From NCBI RefSeq assembly GCF_000300875.1, contig NZ_AMSG01000002.1, positions 273,842 to 337,841 on the forward strand: a DNA stretch of 64,000 bases. Direction: 5' to 3'. Under the pieces are notes generated by a model. It was not told where the DNA came from, made no database searches, and saw nothing but the letters and a program-made list of their open reading frames with translations. Below, piece by piece: positions 45,494-55,495 of this stretch (the first letter of the stretch is position 1; every line of letters starts with the position of its first letter). The DNA comes from Galbibacter marinus. Lineage in GTDB: Bacteria > Bacteroidota > Bacteroidia > Flavobacteriales > Flavobacteriaceae. Position numbers and translations under genes: made by a program.

Positions 45494-46219
45494 TTATTGT
45501 TTTAGTTTCTTAGCCGCTTGTTTGTCTACCATCCAAGTCACTCTTTGTGCATCTTTGATGATTAATTGTGATGGATATAAATCGCTGTTTGGCTCCCCTT
45601 GGAGAACTTGGTACAGCGCTTCAGACTTTTTGTCGCCAAAGACTAAGAAAACGATATTTTTAGCCTTGTTGATCAGCGGTGCTGTCAATGTAATTCTATA
45701 CATATCCTGTGGTGCTAAAAAGTAGGCGGCCACTTTCTTATCTTTTTCCTCTAGAATAATATGTTGATTTGGAAATAGGGATGCGGTATGTCCATCATCT
45801 CCCATTCCAAGAATGATAAGGTCAAATTCCTCCCCATTGGTTAAATGTTCCTCTAGTAGGGCTTCATATTCCTTGGCATACTCCTGGGCAGAAACTCCAT
45901 CTTTCCACATTGGAAAAATCTGGTTCTTAGGAACAGGAATATGATTTAATAAATCATTAAAGGCAGCTCCTGCATTACTTTTTTCATCATCTAAAGGAAC
46001 CCAGCGTTCGTCCCCCCAAAAGACAAATACTTTTGACCAATCAACCTTTTCACGGTACTCGTGGGTGGCCAATAATTGATACAGCCCTGCAGGGGAGGAT
46101 CCGCCTGTAAGAGCAACAGTAAATTTCCCTTTATCTAAAATGGCTTGTTGTGCTTTACTCACAAAATAATCCGCCAATTCATTATCTAAGGTGTCTTTAT
46201 TTTCAAAAATTCGAATCAT
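45494..46219 (-). CDS. pgl: 6-Phosphogluconolactonase
   Basis: This 241-residue protein is of the SOL/DevB type, with [34 protein letters not shown] and [14 protein letters not shown]. It hydrolyses 6-phosphogluconolactone to 6-phosphogluconate. Its start overlaps the zwf stop by 4 bp (ATGA), which suggests coupled translation. It is the last gene of the rpiB-gnd-zwf-pgl operon. Confidence 0.96.
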   Translation of the reverse strand: MIRIFENKDTLDNELADYFVSKAQQAILDKGKFTVALTGGSSPAGLYQLLATHEYREKVDWSKVFVFWGDERWVPLDDEKSNAGAAFNDLLNHIPVPKNQIFPMWKDGVSAQEYAKEYEALLEEHLTNGEEFDLIILGMGDDGHTASLFPNQHIILEEKDKKVAAYFLAPQDMYRITLTAPLINKAKNIVFLVFGDKKSEALYQVLQGEPNSDLYPSQLIIKDAQRVTWMVDKQAAKKLKQ

Positions 46220-47736
46220 TTCTTTTCTTTTACAAATGAATGTTTATTTACGGCCCAGACATGACCCTCACGTGCAATAAGTGCTTCAGCGTTTTCTGGT
46301 CCCCAACTTCCTGCTTGGTAATTTGGAAAATCAATGGACTCCCTTTTCTCCCAAGCTTCTAAAATGGTGGTTATTACATCCCAAGCTTCCTCAATTTGGT
46401 CAGAACGCATAAATAGCGTAGTGTCTCCAACCATGGCATCCAATAACAATGTTTCATAAGCCTCAGGAGTTTGCGTAGAGCAATTATCGTAATTGAAAAT
46501 CATCTCTGAGGGATTAAGGTTCATTTCAAGCCCTGGGCGTTTGGTCATAAAACGCAATAAAATATCCATTTGAGGTTGAATATTGATGGTCAGTCGATTG
46601 GGCATTATACTATCAATCTGATTGGTAGGGAAGGAGGCATGAGGAACAGGTTTAAATTGTATGGTAATTGAAGAGGTCTTCTCTTGCATACGTTTTCCTG
46701 TTCTTAGATAAAATGGAACATTTTGCCAGCGCCAGTTATCCAAATAGAATTTAATGGCAGCATAGGTCTCTGTGTTTGATTTCTTATCTACACCATTTTC
46801 TTCACGATATCCAAGTACCTTTTCTCCTTTGATCCAACCTGAAGCGTATTGCCCTCTAACTGCATAATGATGTACTTCCTCTGGCTTAATTCTTCGAATT
46901 GAGCGAAGGACGTCATATTTACGGCTACGGATCTCCTCGGCATCAAAAGATGCTGGTGGCTCCATAGCAACCATACAAAGGATTTGTAAAAGGTGATTTT
47001 GAATCATATCTCTTAAGGCACCTGATCCTTCGTAATAACCCCCTCTGTCTTCGACACCTACTTGTTCAGCTACGGTAATTTGAACCGAATCGATATAGTT
47101 TCTATTCCACAAAGGCTCGAATAGTGCATTAGCAAATCGGAAGGCCAGAATGTTTTGTACTGTTTCTTTACCTAGATAATGGTCAATTCTAAAGATTTGT
47201 TCCTCATCAAAGGTTGCTGTAAGTTTTTTGTTTAATTCGACCGCTGATTTTTTATCATAACCAAAAGGTTTTTCAATAATAATCCGATCCTTTTCTTTGA
47301 TCGTGGCAAGTCCAGAGCTCCGTAAGTTAAGACTTAATGTCTCAATAAATCTCGGAGAAACCGATAAATAGAACAATCTATTAGCGCGTTCTCCCCACTT
47401 TTCTTCATAAGGCTCTATGGTTTTAAGTAGCTCTTCATAAGATGCCTGATCATTGATATTGGAGGTCAGATAATGCAAGGAGTCCTTGAATTTATCCCAG
47501 TCCGCTTTTTTAGGTGTCCCTTTCCTAGAAAATTCTTTTAATCCTTGGTAAAGGTGTTCTTGGTAATCTTTATCACTGAGTTCTGTTCTTCCAAGTCCGT
47601 AGATGACAAAGTTCTCTGGCATCCACCCATCGATAAACAAATTGTAAAAAGCTGGTATTAATTTTCGTTTTGCTAAATCGCCGGTTCCACCGAATATTAC
47701 GATTGCAGTTGCAGTTGCATTTTTTCCTGTTTTCAT
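46216..47736 (-). CDS. zwf: Glucose-6-phosphate 1-dehydrogenase
   Basis: This 506-residue protein has the NADP-binding start [18 protein letters not shown], the active-site [19 protein letters not shown] and the [11 protein letters not shown] substrate segment. It oxidises glucose 6-phosphate to 6-phosphogluconolactone and forms NADPH. It lies 18 bp after gnd and overlaps pgl by 4 bp. Confidence 0.98.
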   Translation of the reverse strand: MKTGKNATATAIVIFGGTGDLAKRKLIPAFYNLFIDGWMPENFVIYGLGRTELSDKDYQEHLYQGLKEFSRKGTPKKADWDKFKDSLHYLTSNINDQASYEELLKTIEPYEEKWGERANRLFYLSVSPRFIETLSLNLRSSGLATIKEKDRIIIEKPFGYDKKSAVELNKKLTATFDEEQIFRIDHYLGKETVQNILAFRFANALFEPLWNRNYIDSVQITVAEQVGVEDRGGYYEGSGALRDMIQNHLLQILCMVAMEPPASFDAEEIRSRKYDVLRSIRRIKPEEVHHYAVRGQYASGWIKGEKVLGYREENGVDKKSNTETYAAIKFYLDNWRWQNVPFYLRTGKRMQEKTSSITIQFKPVPHASFPTNQIDSIMPNRLTINIQPQMDILLRFMTKRPGLEMNLNPSEMIFNYDNCSTQTPEAYETLLLDAMVGDTTLFMRSDQIEEAWDVITTILEAWEKRESIDFPNYQAGSWGPENAEALIAREGHVWAVNKHSFVKEKK

Positions 47737-47754
47737 ATTTTTTTCATAGTTGTT

Positions 47755-49164
47755 TTAATCCTCCCACTCAGTGTGAAAAGTTCCTTCACGGTCAATTCTC
47801 TCATAACTGTGTGAGCCGAAGTAATCACGTTGTGCTTGGATGAGGTTTGTAGGAAGGATTTCACTTCTATAGGCATCAAAATACGAAACTGTTGTTCCAT
47901 AAACTGAAAGAGGAATACCTAAAGAAATACCTGTATTGAGTACCTCACGGATAGCTGACTGTTTTGAATTTAAGTCTGCCGCCAAATCTTTATCTAACAA
48001 CAAATTCGGTAGCTCAGGATTTTTTCGGTAAGCTTTTCTAAAGTTTTCTAAAACCGAAGCACGGATAATACATCCACCTCTCCAGATCTTTGAAACTTCC
48101 TCTAAATCCAAACCATAATTGTATTCCTTAGAAGCTATGTGTAGTTGTGCCATACCTTGTGCATAGGTCGTAATCATAGCAAAATAGAATGCATCTTTTA
48201 ACTTCTCTAAGAAGGCTTCTAAATCCAAATCTTTTTGTGCTTCCCAATTGTAGATATTCGAAGCACTAATTCGTTCTTCTTTATATTTTGAAATATCTCG
48301 CATATTCACTGCAAGGTCAATAGATGGTACTGGTGCTTGAATATCCATGGCATTTTGAGATGTCCATTTCCCGGTACCTTTAGCCTTAGCCGTGTCTGAG
48401 ATTAGGTGGATTAATTTTTTATCCGTTAGCGGATCATCCTGGTTTAAAATATCAGCAGTGATCTCAACTAAATACGATTCGAGTTCTTTACTGTTATTCC
48501 ACTGATCGAACAATTTTTGGATGCGTTTGTCTTGAACTTTGAGACCACGATTTAATAAATCGTAAGTTTCGGCAAGAAGTTGCATAATAGCATATTCGAT
48601 TCCGTTGTGCACCATTTTGACATAGTTTCCTGCAGATCCACTCCCGAGGTAGCTTACACATGGTTCACCATCTACCTTGGCAGCTACGGCTTCGAAAATT
48701 GGGCGAAGACGTTCATAAGCCCCTTTATCTCCTCCAGGCATCATACTAGGGCCGAAGCGAGCTCCTTTTTCACCACCAGAAATTCCCATTCCGAAGAAAT
48801 GAATATTTTTTTCGGCAAGTTCTTTTACCCTTCTGTCAGTGTCTGGGAAATATGAATTACCACCATCCACAACTATATCACCTTCTTCCAGATGTTCTAA
48901 TAAAGAACCTATTACGCTATCCACAGGTTTACCTGCTGGAACCAACAACATAATCGCCCTTGGTTTTTCTATAAGATTTACAAACTCTTTTACGTCAGTG
49001 GTACCTTTAATCTGATGTTTTTCCTGAGCTTCTTGCTCTAAAGAAGCAGCCTTTTCAGCATCTAAATCCAAACCAACAACAGAGAAGTCATGATCAGCCA
49101 TATTAAGTAACAGGTTTCTACCCATTACTCCAAGTCCAACCATTCCAAAGTCAAATTTTTTCAT
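47755..49164 (-). CDS. gnd: 6-Phosphogluconate dehydrogenase, decarboxylating
   Basis: This 469-residue protein has GLGVMGRNLLLNMADHDF (dinucleotide fold), GMGISGGEKGARFGPSMMPGG, VKMVHNGIEYAIMQLLAE with the catalytic Lys, and a C-terminal DYFGSHSYERID tail. The length is that of the usual homodimeric enzyme. It yields ribulose 5-phosphate, the substrate of the co-transcribed RpiB. It lies 25 bp after rpiB. Confidence 0.98.
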   Translation of the reverse strand: MKKFDFGMVGLGVMGRNLLLNMADHDFSVVGLDLDAEKAASLEQEAQEKHQIKGTTDVKEFVNLIEKPRAIMLLVPAGKPVDSVIGSLLEHLEEGDIVVDGGNSYFPDTDRRVKELAEKNIHFFGMGISGGEKGARFGPSMMPGGDKGAYERLRPIFEAVAAKVDGEPCVSYLGSGSAGNYVKMVHNGIEYAIMQLLAETYDLLNRGLKVQDKRIQKLFDQWNNSKELESYLVEITADILNQDDPLTDKKLIHLISDTAKAKGTGKWTSQNAMDIQAPVPSIDLAVNMRDISKYKEERISASNIYNWEAQKDLDLEAFLEKLKDAFYFAMITTYAQGMAQLHIASKEYNYGLDLEEVSKIWRGGCIIRASVLENFRKAYRKNPELPNLLLDKDLAADLNSKQSAIREVLNTGISLGIPLSVYGTTVSYFDAYRSEILPTNLIQAQRDYFGSHSYERIDREGTFHTEWED

Positions 49165-49189
49165 AGTTTTTTATTCGTATTTATTGATA

Positions 49190-49651
49190 TTACAATTTTT
49201 TAAAATTCATTTCTTCTATCGCTTTTACCTTATTCAATCTTCTTTGAAATCTCCCATGATCGATAAATTTTGCTTCGAGAAAAGCTATGGTGATTTCTTC
49301 AATAAGTGCTGCTCCGAGAACTCTTCCTCCCATACATAGAAGATTGAGATCGTCATGCTCAACGCCTTGATGTGCAGAATAATGTTCTGATATCAGTGCC
49401 GCACGAACACCTTCGAATTTATTTGCTGCAATAGAAACTCCAACGCCGCTTCCGCAAATGGCAATTCCTTTGTCAACTTTCTGTTCTGAGATTGCTACGG
49501 CTAAAGGCATAACTATATCAGAGTAGTCATCTTCTGGATCCATACTATGGGCTCCAAAATCCTCGTATTCATACCCTTTTTCGTCAAGGAAAAGCTTTAA
49601 AGCTTCCTTATTTTTAAATCCTGCATGATCAGCAGCTATACCAATTTTCAC
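49190..49651 (-). CDS. rpiB: Ribose-5-phosphate isomerase B
   Basis: This 153-residue protein has the RpiB/LacA-B signatures IGIAADHAGFKNKEALKLFL, AICGSGVGVSIAANKFEGVRA (catalytic Cys) and LCMGGRVLG. It interconverts ribose 5-phosphate and ribulose 5-phosphate. It is first in the rpiB-gnd-zwf-pgl operon, which faces the xylose/PUL operon, so pentoses from both arms meet in the same pathway. Confidence 0.95.
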   Translation of the reverse strand: MKIGIAADHAGFKNKEALKLFLDEKGYEYEDFGAHSMDPEDDYSDIVMPLAVAISEQKVDKGIAICGSGVGVSIAANKFEGVRAALISEHYSAHQGVEHDDLNLLCMGGRVLGAALIEEITIAFLEAKFIDHGRFQRRLNKVKAIEEMNFKKL

Positions 49652-49893
49652 AAGTTATAAGCTTTTAGAAATGTTTTTAAAGCATAAAATTACGTATTTC
49701 TAAGAGATTGGGGCAATATAATTTGTTTATATAACTATTGTTTATTTTTAAGTTAGAATGTGAAACACCCCCTGGTCAAGACTTGAACAGGGTTGAATTA
49801 CTACACTAGGCTAATATGTTTCGTCTTTTGGATAGGGATATGACTTTCTGGGAATTACCTTGATATACAGTTTTTCTAAATGTGTTTAAATTT

Positions 49894-51024
49894 CTAATTG
49901 ACAGTTCCTTCAAGCATTTCTGGGGTTACAATGGTCCTAAAGCCTAAATGCTCTTGACCTGAATCAATGGCAGTAGCCATTCTAGCCGAAATGCGATAAC
50001 TTGCACAATAGGTGTCTGAACAGAGAAATGAGCCGCCTTTGATTATTTTTTCCTGCGCATAAGGATTGGTTGGATTAAATGCTTTTTGAGCACCTTCTGG
50101 ATTATGCGCTAATCCCTCATGTAATAGTTGCTTATAATAATCAATATGGTACCAGTCGCTAGTCCATTCCCACACGTTTCCTGCCATGTCATAAAGACCA
50201 TAGGGGTTAGGTGGAAAGGATTTGACAGGGGCTTTATTTTCGAACCCATCTACTTGATCGTTTTGTGTTGGGAATTCACCAGTCCAGGTGTTTGCTTTTA
50301 CATCCAATTGATCTAATTTATCTCCCCATGTAAATGGTTTGTTGTTTATTCCTGCACTAGCTGCTAATTCCCATTGTGCCTCGGTAGGAAGTTTTCTTCC
50401 AGCCCAGTTACAATAGGCAACTGCATCGGGAAAGGCAATGTGAACTACTGGATAATTTCCTTTGCCTTCAATAGAGCTACCCGGGCCTTTAGGATGTTTC
50501 CAGTTCGCCCCAATTTTCCAAACCCACCATTGTGAAAAATCGTATAGATTTGGGACACTTGTTTCGGTTTTTTTAAATACTAAAGATCCTGGCTGTAAGA
50601 TAGAATCATGTGGTTTTGGGGTTCCTTCTGGAAGTTGTTTTTTGAGTTCTTCCCAGTCGACTTCTCGTTCTGCTATTGTGATATATCCTGTTTGCTTAAC
50701 GAATTCTGAAAACTGATCATTTGTGACCTCGGTGATGTCCATGAAAAATCCATCTACCGCAACAGGATGTGCTGGTTTTTCATGATCTAGAGCAAAGGAA
50801 TCCCCTTGGCGGGCACCTTGAGTGAAATGACCTCCAGCAATCCATACCATCCCTTGAGGTACTGGTGTATCATGTGGTTTATCTTTTAAAACCTTCACCT
50901 GGGTTGTTAAATTCTCAGAATTCTTGTCACTTGTCGATGGGCTTTCTTTTGTGTCTTTACATGACACAAATAAGCTCATTAATAATGTAGTTACTAGGGT
51001 GATTTTTATTTGGATACATTGCAT
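49894..51024 (-). CDS. Formylglycine-generating enzyme (sulfatase-modifying factor) lipoprotein
   Basis: I choose the ATG at 51024 (376 residues) because it starts a signal with lipobox LFVSC; a longer frame from 51084 places 20 residues before that signal. The FGE-sulfatase domain is complete: GMVWIAGGHFTQGARQGD, VDGFFMDITEVTNDQF, RKLPTEAQWELAA, GNVWEWTSDWYHIDYY and GGSFLCSDTYCASYRISARM. C335 and C340, spaced as in the catalytic pair of human FGE, suggest a true oxygen-dependent formylglycine synthase rather than a divergent EgtB/PvdO relative. Lipidation places it outside the cytoplasm. A likely client is the Cys-type sulfatase at 6381-8063. Confidence 0.87.
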   Translation of the reverse strand: MQCIQIKITLVTTLLMSLFVSCKDTKESPSTSDKNSENLTTQVKVLKDKPHDTPVPQGMVWIAGGHFTQGARQGDSFALDHEKPAHPVAVDGFFMDITEVTNDQFSEFVKQTGYITIAEREVDWEELKKQLPEGTPKPHDSILQPGSLVFKKTETSVPNLYDFSQWWVWKIGANWKHPKGPGSSIEGKGNYPVVHIAFPDAVAYCNWAGRKLPTEAQWELAASAGINNKPFTWGDKLDQLDVKANTWTGEFPTQNDQVDGFENKAPVKSFPPNPYGLYDMAGNVWEWTSDWYHIDYYKQLLHEGLAHNPEGAQKAFNPTNPYAQEKIIKGGSFLCSDTYCASYRISARMATAIDSGQEHLGFRTIVTPEMLEGTVN

Positions 51025-51187
51025 TGTCAAACTTACAAAAGTTTTTGGATTCAGTATATGTACGTGTAAAATGATTCGCTTCAATGGGCGTTTTACTTTT
51101 GAGTTTTACCAAAGTTCTTTTTATGTGTTAGAAAAAATCTCAAGGGAGTAATTAAAAAAACAAGCGAGCTCCAACTTCCAATATTAC

Positions 51188-51195
51188 TAATTTTG
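51188..51195 (+). promoter_or_regulatory. -7 promoter element for apbE
   Basis: TAATTTTG matches TANNTTTG, 22 bp before the apbE ATG at 51218. No clear -33 TTG was found. Confidence 0.4.
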
Positions 51196-51217
51196 TCATT
51201 ACTTTTGACAAAAATTA

Positions 51218-52258
51218 ATGGTGATGAATAGTAGGTCAATACGTTTTAATCGTTTTATTTTAGCTTTGACGTCGGTCTTTTTGATAGTTGGTTGTAAAAG
51301 CGATCAAGAAACCAAGCAACGCTCTTATACACTTGTGGAAGGCCCTGTATTTGGAACTTATTATCGTATTAAAATTGATTCAGAAATTGATTTTAAGCCT
51401 AAAATCGATTCTATTTTCCAAGTGATTAATGAAGCGGCCAATAGTTATGTAGGAGAATCTGAAATCACCACCTTTAATCAAACAGGGCAGCTTAAAAATC
51501 CGAGTCCTACTTTTTTAGGTATGATAAAAGAAGCCCAGCATTTTCAACAGATTACTAATGGCTATTTCGAGCCGGCTATTTACCCAGTTATTAAAGTCTG
51601 GAGGTTTGAAGAACAAGGGGCTTCTATGCAGGTGGATTCTTCGGAGCTAAAGGAGCTACTCAAACTGGTTCCAATGCATGAGAATATTGCTATTTCAGAT
51701 ACACTTATAAAGGCTACCAAACAGGGTGTTAAAATTGATCTTAGCGCAATGGGTGAAGGATATGCTATTGAAGGAATTCATCAAGTTCTCAGCGAGGCTC
51801 AGGTTGCAAATTACATGATTGAAATTGGTGGAGAAATCTTTGCCCATGGTAAAAACGAGAAAGGGAATCCTTGGACTATTGGTATAGAAGATCCATCCAA
51901 AGCTGGCCAGAACTCCTATGAAAATATTATAACAAAAATCGAGCTAGTCGATCAAGGAATTAGCACCTCGGGAAGTTATAGAAAATTCTATACCGATGAG
52001 CAAGGTCATAAATACCCGCATATTATAGATCCTATAACTGGATATCCAGTAAAGCATCATATGGTGAGTGTAAGTGTTAAAGGACTATCACCACTGGTGG
52101 CTGACATATATGCTACTGCCTGCATGACCATGGGGATTGAGAAGGCCAAGGAGTTTATTACTTCGGATTCAGATGTTCAGGCATTTATGGTGTATTATGA
52201 AAAGGATTCCCTGAAAACATGGAATTCTCCAAACTTCTACAAAACCCCAACACAATAG
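51218..52258 (+). CDS. apbE: FAD:protein FMN transferase ApbE, lipoprotein
   Basis: This 346-residue protein has lipobox LIVGC. ApbE motifs are VFGTYYRIKI, IDLSAMGEGYAIEGI, MIEIGGEIFAHGKN, WTIGIEDP, STSGSYRKFY and YPHIIDPITGYPV, the last containing the metal-binding Asp. It attaches FMN covalently to Thr of periplasm-facing proteins such as NqrB/NqrC or RnfG/RnfD. It has its own promoter-like element and lies divergently from the FGE gene. No flavinylated partner is encoded nearby. Confidence 0.95.
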   Translation: MVMNSRSIRFNRFILALTSVFLIVGCKSDQETKQRSYTLVEGPVFGTYYRIKIDSEIDFKPKIDSIFQVINEAANSYVGESEITTFNQTGQLKNPSPTFLGMIKEAQHFQQITNGYFEPAIYPVIKVWRFEEQGASMQVDSSELKELLKLVPMHENIAISDTLIKATKQGVKIDLSAMGEGYAIEGIHQVLSEAQVANYMIEIGGEIFAHGKNEKGNPWTIGIEDPSKAGQNSYENIITKIELVDQGISTSGSYRKFYTDEQGHKYPHIIDPITGYPVKHHMVSVSVKGLSPLVADIYATACMTMGIEKAKEFITSDSDVQAFMVYYEKDSLKTWNSPNFYKTPTQ

Positions 52259-52324
52259 CAGTATTAATTGAAATTGTGTGGCGAATTGCGTAAATTGTAC
52301 CAAGTATAATTTAATTCAGGGATT

Positions 52325-52891
52325 ATGAGAGCTACAGGTATTTTAATAGGTTTTATAACGCTGTTTTTAATAAGCAGCTGTGGAAGTACACAAACTGTGC
52401 TTGGAACACCTCAAGAGAAAGCATTAGTGGACTCTCTTATATCTAAAAGGGAATTTAGAATTGTAAATCAGTGGGCACTTCCAACAATGAGTTCAAGTAT
52501 GATGAAGCTTTCCTCTAGTGGTATCTTAGGTCCTGGTAATAGTGGTCAACGAATTGATTTATCTGGAAACGGCAATTTTCTAGAAGTCAAAGGTGATTCA
52601 GTCAAAGCAAATCTACCTTTTTTCGGAGAACGTCAAATGGGTGGAGGCTATAATTCTGAAGGTGCTGGAATTCAATTCGATCAAGTAGCCAAGAATATGA
52701 ATTTTCACTACGACGAGGCTAAAAATATACATGTTGTTAAGTTTAGAGCTAAGGATGGTGCAGAATCCTTTGAAGTGACCTTAAATGTATTCTCAAACAA
52801 AAAAAGTTCGCTACTAATAAACAGTTCCCAACGTGATATGATCCGTTATCAAGGGCTTATTGAAAAGTTGCCTAAAGAAGATCGCCCATAA
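52325..52891 (+). CDS. DUF4251 domain lipoprotein
   Basis: This 188-residue lipoprotein has lipobox ISSC. It has the DUF4251 pattern: KREFRIVNQWALPTMSSSM, then GNFLEVKGDSVKANLPFFGERQ, GAGIQFDQVAKNM, and NVFSNKKSSLLINSSQRD. The function is unknown; related small beta-barrel-like lipoproteins are common in Bacteroidota. It stands between apbE and a two-component system. Confidence 0.88.
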   Translation: MRATGILIGFITLFLISSCGSTQTVLGTPQEKALVDSLISKREFRIVNQWALPTMSSSMMKLSSSGILGPGNSGQRIDLSGNGNFLEVKGDSVKANLPFFGERQMGGGYNSEGAGIQFDQVAKNMNFHYDEAKNIHVVKFRAKDGAESFEVTLNVFSNKKSSLLINSSQRDMIRYQGLIEKLPKEDRP

Positions 52892-52938
52892 TCCAAAGTA
52901 TAGTCTAAGCCTTAGCGGGGTAAGAAATTATTATAACC

Positions 52939-54024
52939 ATGAATTCCATTGAGTATACCCTCAGAGAGCGTTTAAAGGAGTTAACTTGTATGTATGAGGT
53001 CACTTCCATTATTGTTAATAGTGACTTTGAGAAACTGGAATTGAGTTTAAAGTCAATTGCTTTTTGTTTAAAGAAAGCTTTTCAACATGAGAGTGAAGCT
53101 GGAGTTCATATTAGCTGCTCTGAAACTACTGTTGCTATTGGAGAGCCGCTAACTGATTATGTTCGTATAAATGCACCAATTAAAGTATTTAATGAACCTA
53201 ACGGTTGCATAGAAATTCGTTATCCATCACGTAGTTATACCGATAAAGATTTTCTTGAGGAAGAAATCAAATTGTTATCCAATGTTTGTTTGGAAATTGG
53301 AAATTTGATTGAAAGAAAGCAAATCAGAGAAAAGGAAGAGTTAATCCGAAAACAAATGGAGCGGAATGATCGATTGAATATTTTAGGTGAGATTACCGCT
53401 GGAATTGCTCATGAACTCAACACTCCACTCACTAGTATCATTGGTTTTACCGAATTATTAGATGAACAAATCAAGGACGAACTTGTTCAAAGTGACCTAA
53501 GTAAAATTAAAGAAAATGCACTTTTTTGTAGGGAGATTGTTAAAAAATTGATGTTCTTTGCATGTGAAGTTCCACAACAAATTCAGGAGATTTTGTTAAA
53601 TCCTGTACTTCAAAATGTACTGAACTTACTCAGTCCAGCGTTTAAAAAGAAGGATGTGACAGCGAATTTGATTATAGAGCAAACAAATATTGGCATTAAA
53701 GCAGATGAGATTCAGTTAACGCAGGTATTGTTTAATATTATTATGAACGCATTGTATTATTCACCGTCAAAGGCAACAATAGAAGTTCAGGCTAGTAAAG
53801 ATCAAAAAGGTATTGTAATTTTGATCAAGGATCAAGGCCCTGGCATCGATCAAGCTTTAAGTGATAAGGTATATGAACCATTCTATACTACCAAACCCGT
53901 AGGGGATGGTTCTGGGCTGGGACTAAGTGTTGTTCATGGGATTATGAGTAGTCATAAGGGGAGTATATCCTTTTATCCAAACGCGCCACACGGGACGGTC
54001 TTTGAATTGTGTTTTCCAAATTGA
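52939..54024 (+). CDS. Cytoplasmic sensor histidine kinase
   Basis: This 361-residue protein has no membrane helix. An N-terminal sensory region (about 1-125, GAF-like, beginning RLKELTCMYEVTSII) leads through a coiled linker (about 126-150) to the HisKA domain with phospho-acceptor H158 in GIAHELNTPLTS. The ATPase has an N box (FNIIMNALYYSP), G1 (IKDQGPGID) and G2 (GDGSGLGLSVVHGI). It probably phosphorylates the NtrC-type regulator encoded immediately downstream. A soluble sensor beside a sigma-54 activator recalls NtrB-NtrC. The signal is unknown. Confidence 0.93.
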   Translation: MNSIEYTLRERLKELTCMYEVTSIIVNSDFEKLELSLKSIAFCLKKAFQHESEAGVHISCSETTVAIGEPLTDYVRINAPIKVFNEPNGCIEIRYPSRSYTDKDFLEEEIKLLSNVCLEIGNLIERKQIREKEELIRKQMERNDRLNILGEITAGIAHELNTPLTSIIGFTELLDEQIKDELVQSDLSKIKENALFCREIVKKLMFFACEVPQQIQEILLNPVLQNVLNLLSPAFKKKDVTANLIIEQTNIGIKADEIQLTQVLFNIIMNALYYSPSKATIEVQASKDQKGIVILIKDQGPGIDQALSDKVYEPFYTTKPVGDGSGLGLSVVHGIMSSHKGSISFYPNAPHGTVFELCFPN

Positions 54025-54032
54025 AGGTGAAG

Positions 54033-55349
54033 ATGAATTTTAAAAAAGAAAATATACTGATTGTTGATGATGATATTCATGTTCTTGAACTGCTTAAGCG
54101 CCATTTACAATCCATGCAGTACTATACATTTAAGGCAGTATCTGTTAAGGAAGCATTAAGTATTTTAAAAAGTAACCGAATAGATCTTCTAATTACCGAT
54201 ATAAAAATGCCAGATGTTGATGGCTTTGAGCTGATGAAGTATGTTTCTGAACATTACCCTTCAATGCCTATTTTGGTTATAAGTGGGTATGTTTCGGCAA
54301 AAGAGGCTCTTGAGATGGGTAAATCAGGTGTCATAGATTATCTGGTAAAGCCCTTTACCAAAGACGAGCTGAAAACTTCAGTTTCAAAATCCCTCAGTGG
54401 TCCTAGCCAGCAGCATCCAAGAGAAGTAACTACCACGGCGTATAATTTTAGGGAACTAGTAGGCAACTCACCAGCGCTCAATCAAATCAAAGAAATTATA
54501 CACCGGGTAAAAGACATTAAAGCAACAGTTTTGATACAAGGTGAAAGCGGTACAGGTAAAGAGCTTATTGCTCGAGCTGTTCACTACAACGGCAAGTTCT
54601 CTCGAAAACCATTTATCGCAGTGAACTGTGGAGCTATACCAGAAGATTTATTAGAGGCCGAGCTCTTCGGGTATGAAAAAGGAGCTTTCACTGGCGCGAA
54701 TGATACAAGGGAAGGATTTTTTCAAGCAGCAGAAGGAGGAACCATTTTTTTAGATGAAATAGGCAATGCATCCCCTAAGGTGCAGAATAGTTTACTCAGA
54801 GTGCTTCAAGAAAAAGAAGTGCAAAAGGTGGGATCTCAAAAGTCAACTAAAATAGATATCCGAGTAATTGCTGCTACCAATAGTAATTTAGCCAATGCCA
54901 TCAAACAAGGAAAGTTTAGACAAGATCTGTATTACCGATTATCGGTGGTTGAAATAATGGCACCCCCTCTAAGAGAACGTACTGAGGATATAGCACCTCT
55001 TGCCAAGTTATTTTTGCAAAAATATGCCATGGAATATAAAGATAGGTCAATGACTATTGGTTCTGATACTCTTGAGATCTTAGAACGTTACAATTGGCCA
55101 GGTAATATACGTGAGTTGGAAAATTGTATTCAGCGTGCAGTGATTATGAGTGATGGTGAGATAGGTCCTAAGCAACTCCCTGATATGTTTAAATTTCAAA
55201 TCAATTTTCCTAAGGACGGAATTAAATCTTTAGCTGAAAAAGAAAAGGAATACATTCAACAAGTCTTAGATCTTGTAGAGAACAATAAAACTAAAGCGGC
55301 AGAAATTTTGGGAATTGACCGAAAGACACTCCGGGCGAAAGTAGGTTAA
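54033..55349 (+). CDS. NtrC-family sigma-54-dependent response regulator
   Basis: I choose the ATG at 54033, 8 bp after the kinase stop, because MNFKKENILIVDDD begins the receiver domain directly; an in-frame ATG at 54009 overlaps the kinase. The protein has 438 residues: receiver domain with D56 in ITDIKMPD, AAA+ domain (GESGTGKE from G170; sigma-54 contact loop GAFTGA at 217-222; IFLDEIGNA Walker B; arginine finger in FRQDLYYRL), and a Fis-type helix-turn-helix at the C-terminus (NKTKAAEILGIDRKTLRAK). It activates sigma-54 promoters; a candidate target lies 150 bp downstream. Confidence 0.96.
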   Translation: MNFKKENILIVDDDIHVLELLKRHLQSMQYYTFKAVSVKEALSILKSNRIDLLITDIKMPDVDGFELMKYVSEHYPSMPILVISGYVSAKEALEMGKSGVIDYLVKPFTKDELKTSVSKSLSGPSQQHPREVTTTAYNFRELVGNSPALNQIKEIIHRVKDIKATVLIQGESGTGKELIARAVHYNGKFSRKPFIAVNCGAIPEDLLEAELFGYEKGAFTGANDTREGFFQAAEGGTIFLDEIGNASPKVQNSLLRVLQEKEVQKVGSQKSTKIDIRVIAATNSNLANAIKQGKFRQDLYYRLSVVEIMAPPLRERTEDIAPLAKLFLQKYAMEYKDRSMTIGSDTLEILERYNWPGNIRELENCIQRAVIMSDGEIGPKQLPDMFKFQINFPKDGIKSLAEKEKEYIQQVLDLVENNKTKAAEILGIDRKTLRAKVG

Positions 55350-55357
55350 GGTCGCAT

Positions 55358-55398
55358 TTTACCCCTTTGGATGGGGAGAATATCCCCAAATGGGTAAA
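55358..55398. promoter_or_regulatory. Dyad upstream of gdhA, candidate enhancer site or terminator
   Basis: TTTACCCCTTTGG (55358-55370) and CCAAATGGGTAAA (55386-55398) form 13-nt inverted arms with one mismatch and a 15-nt spacer. Lying about 110-130 bp before the sigma-54-like promoter, it suits an NtrC-type enhancer. Because it follows the regulator stop by only 9 bp, it could also act as that gene's terminator. Confidence 0.55.
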
Positions 55399-55495
55399 TT
55401 TTCCCGTATAAGAATATAAATTATCCGGAGTTTAAATTTAACAATAATCTGATTTACAGTATGTTGTTGTTTTTTAAAACCATAGGTAAAATAAC

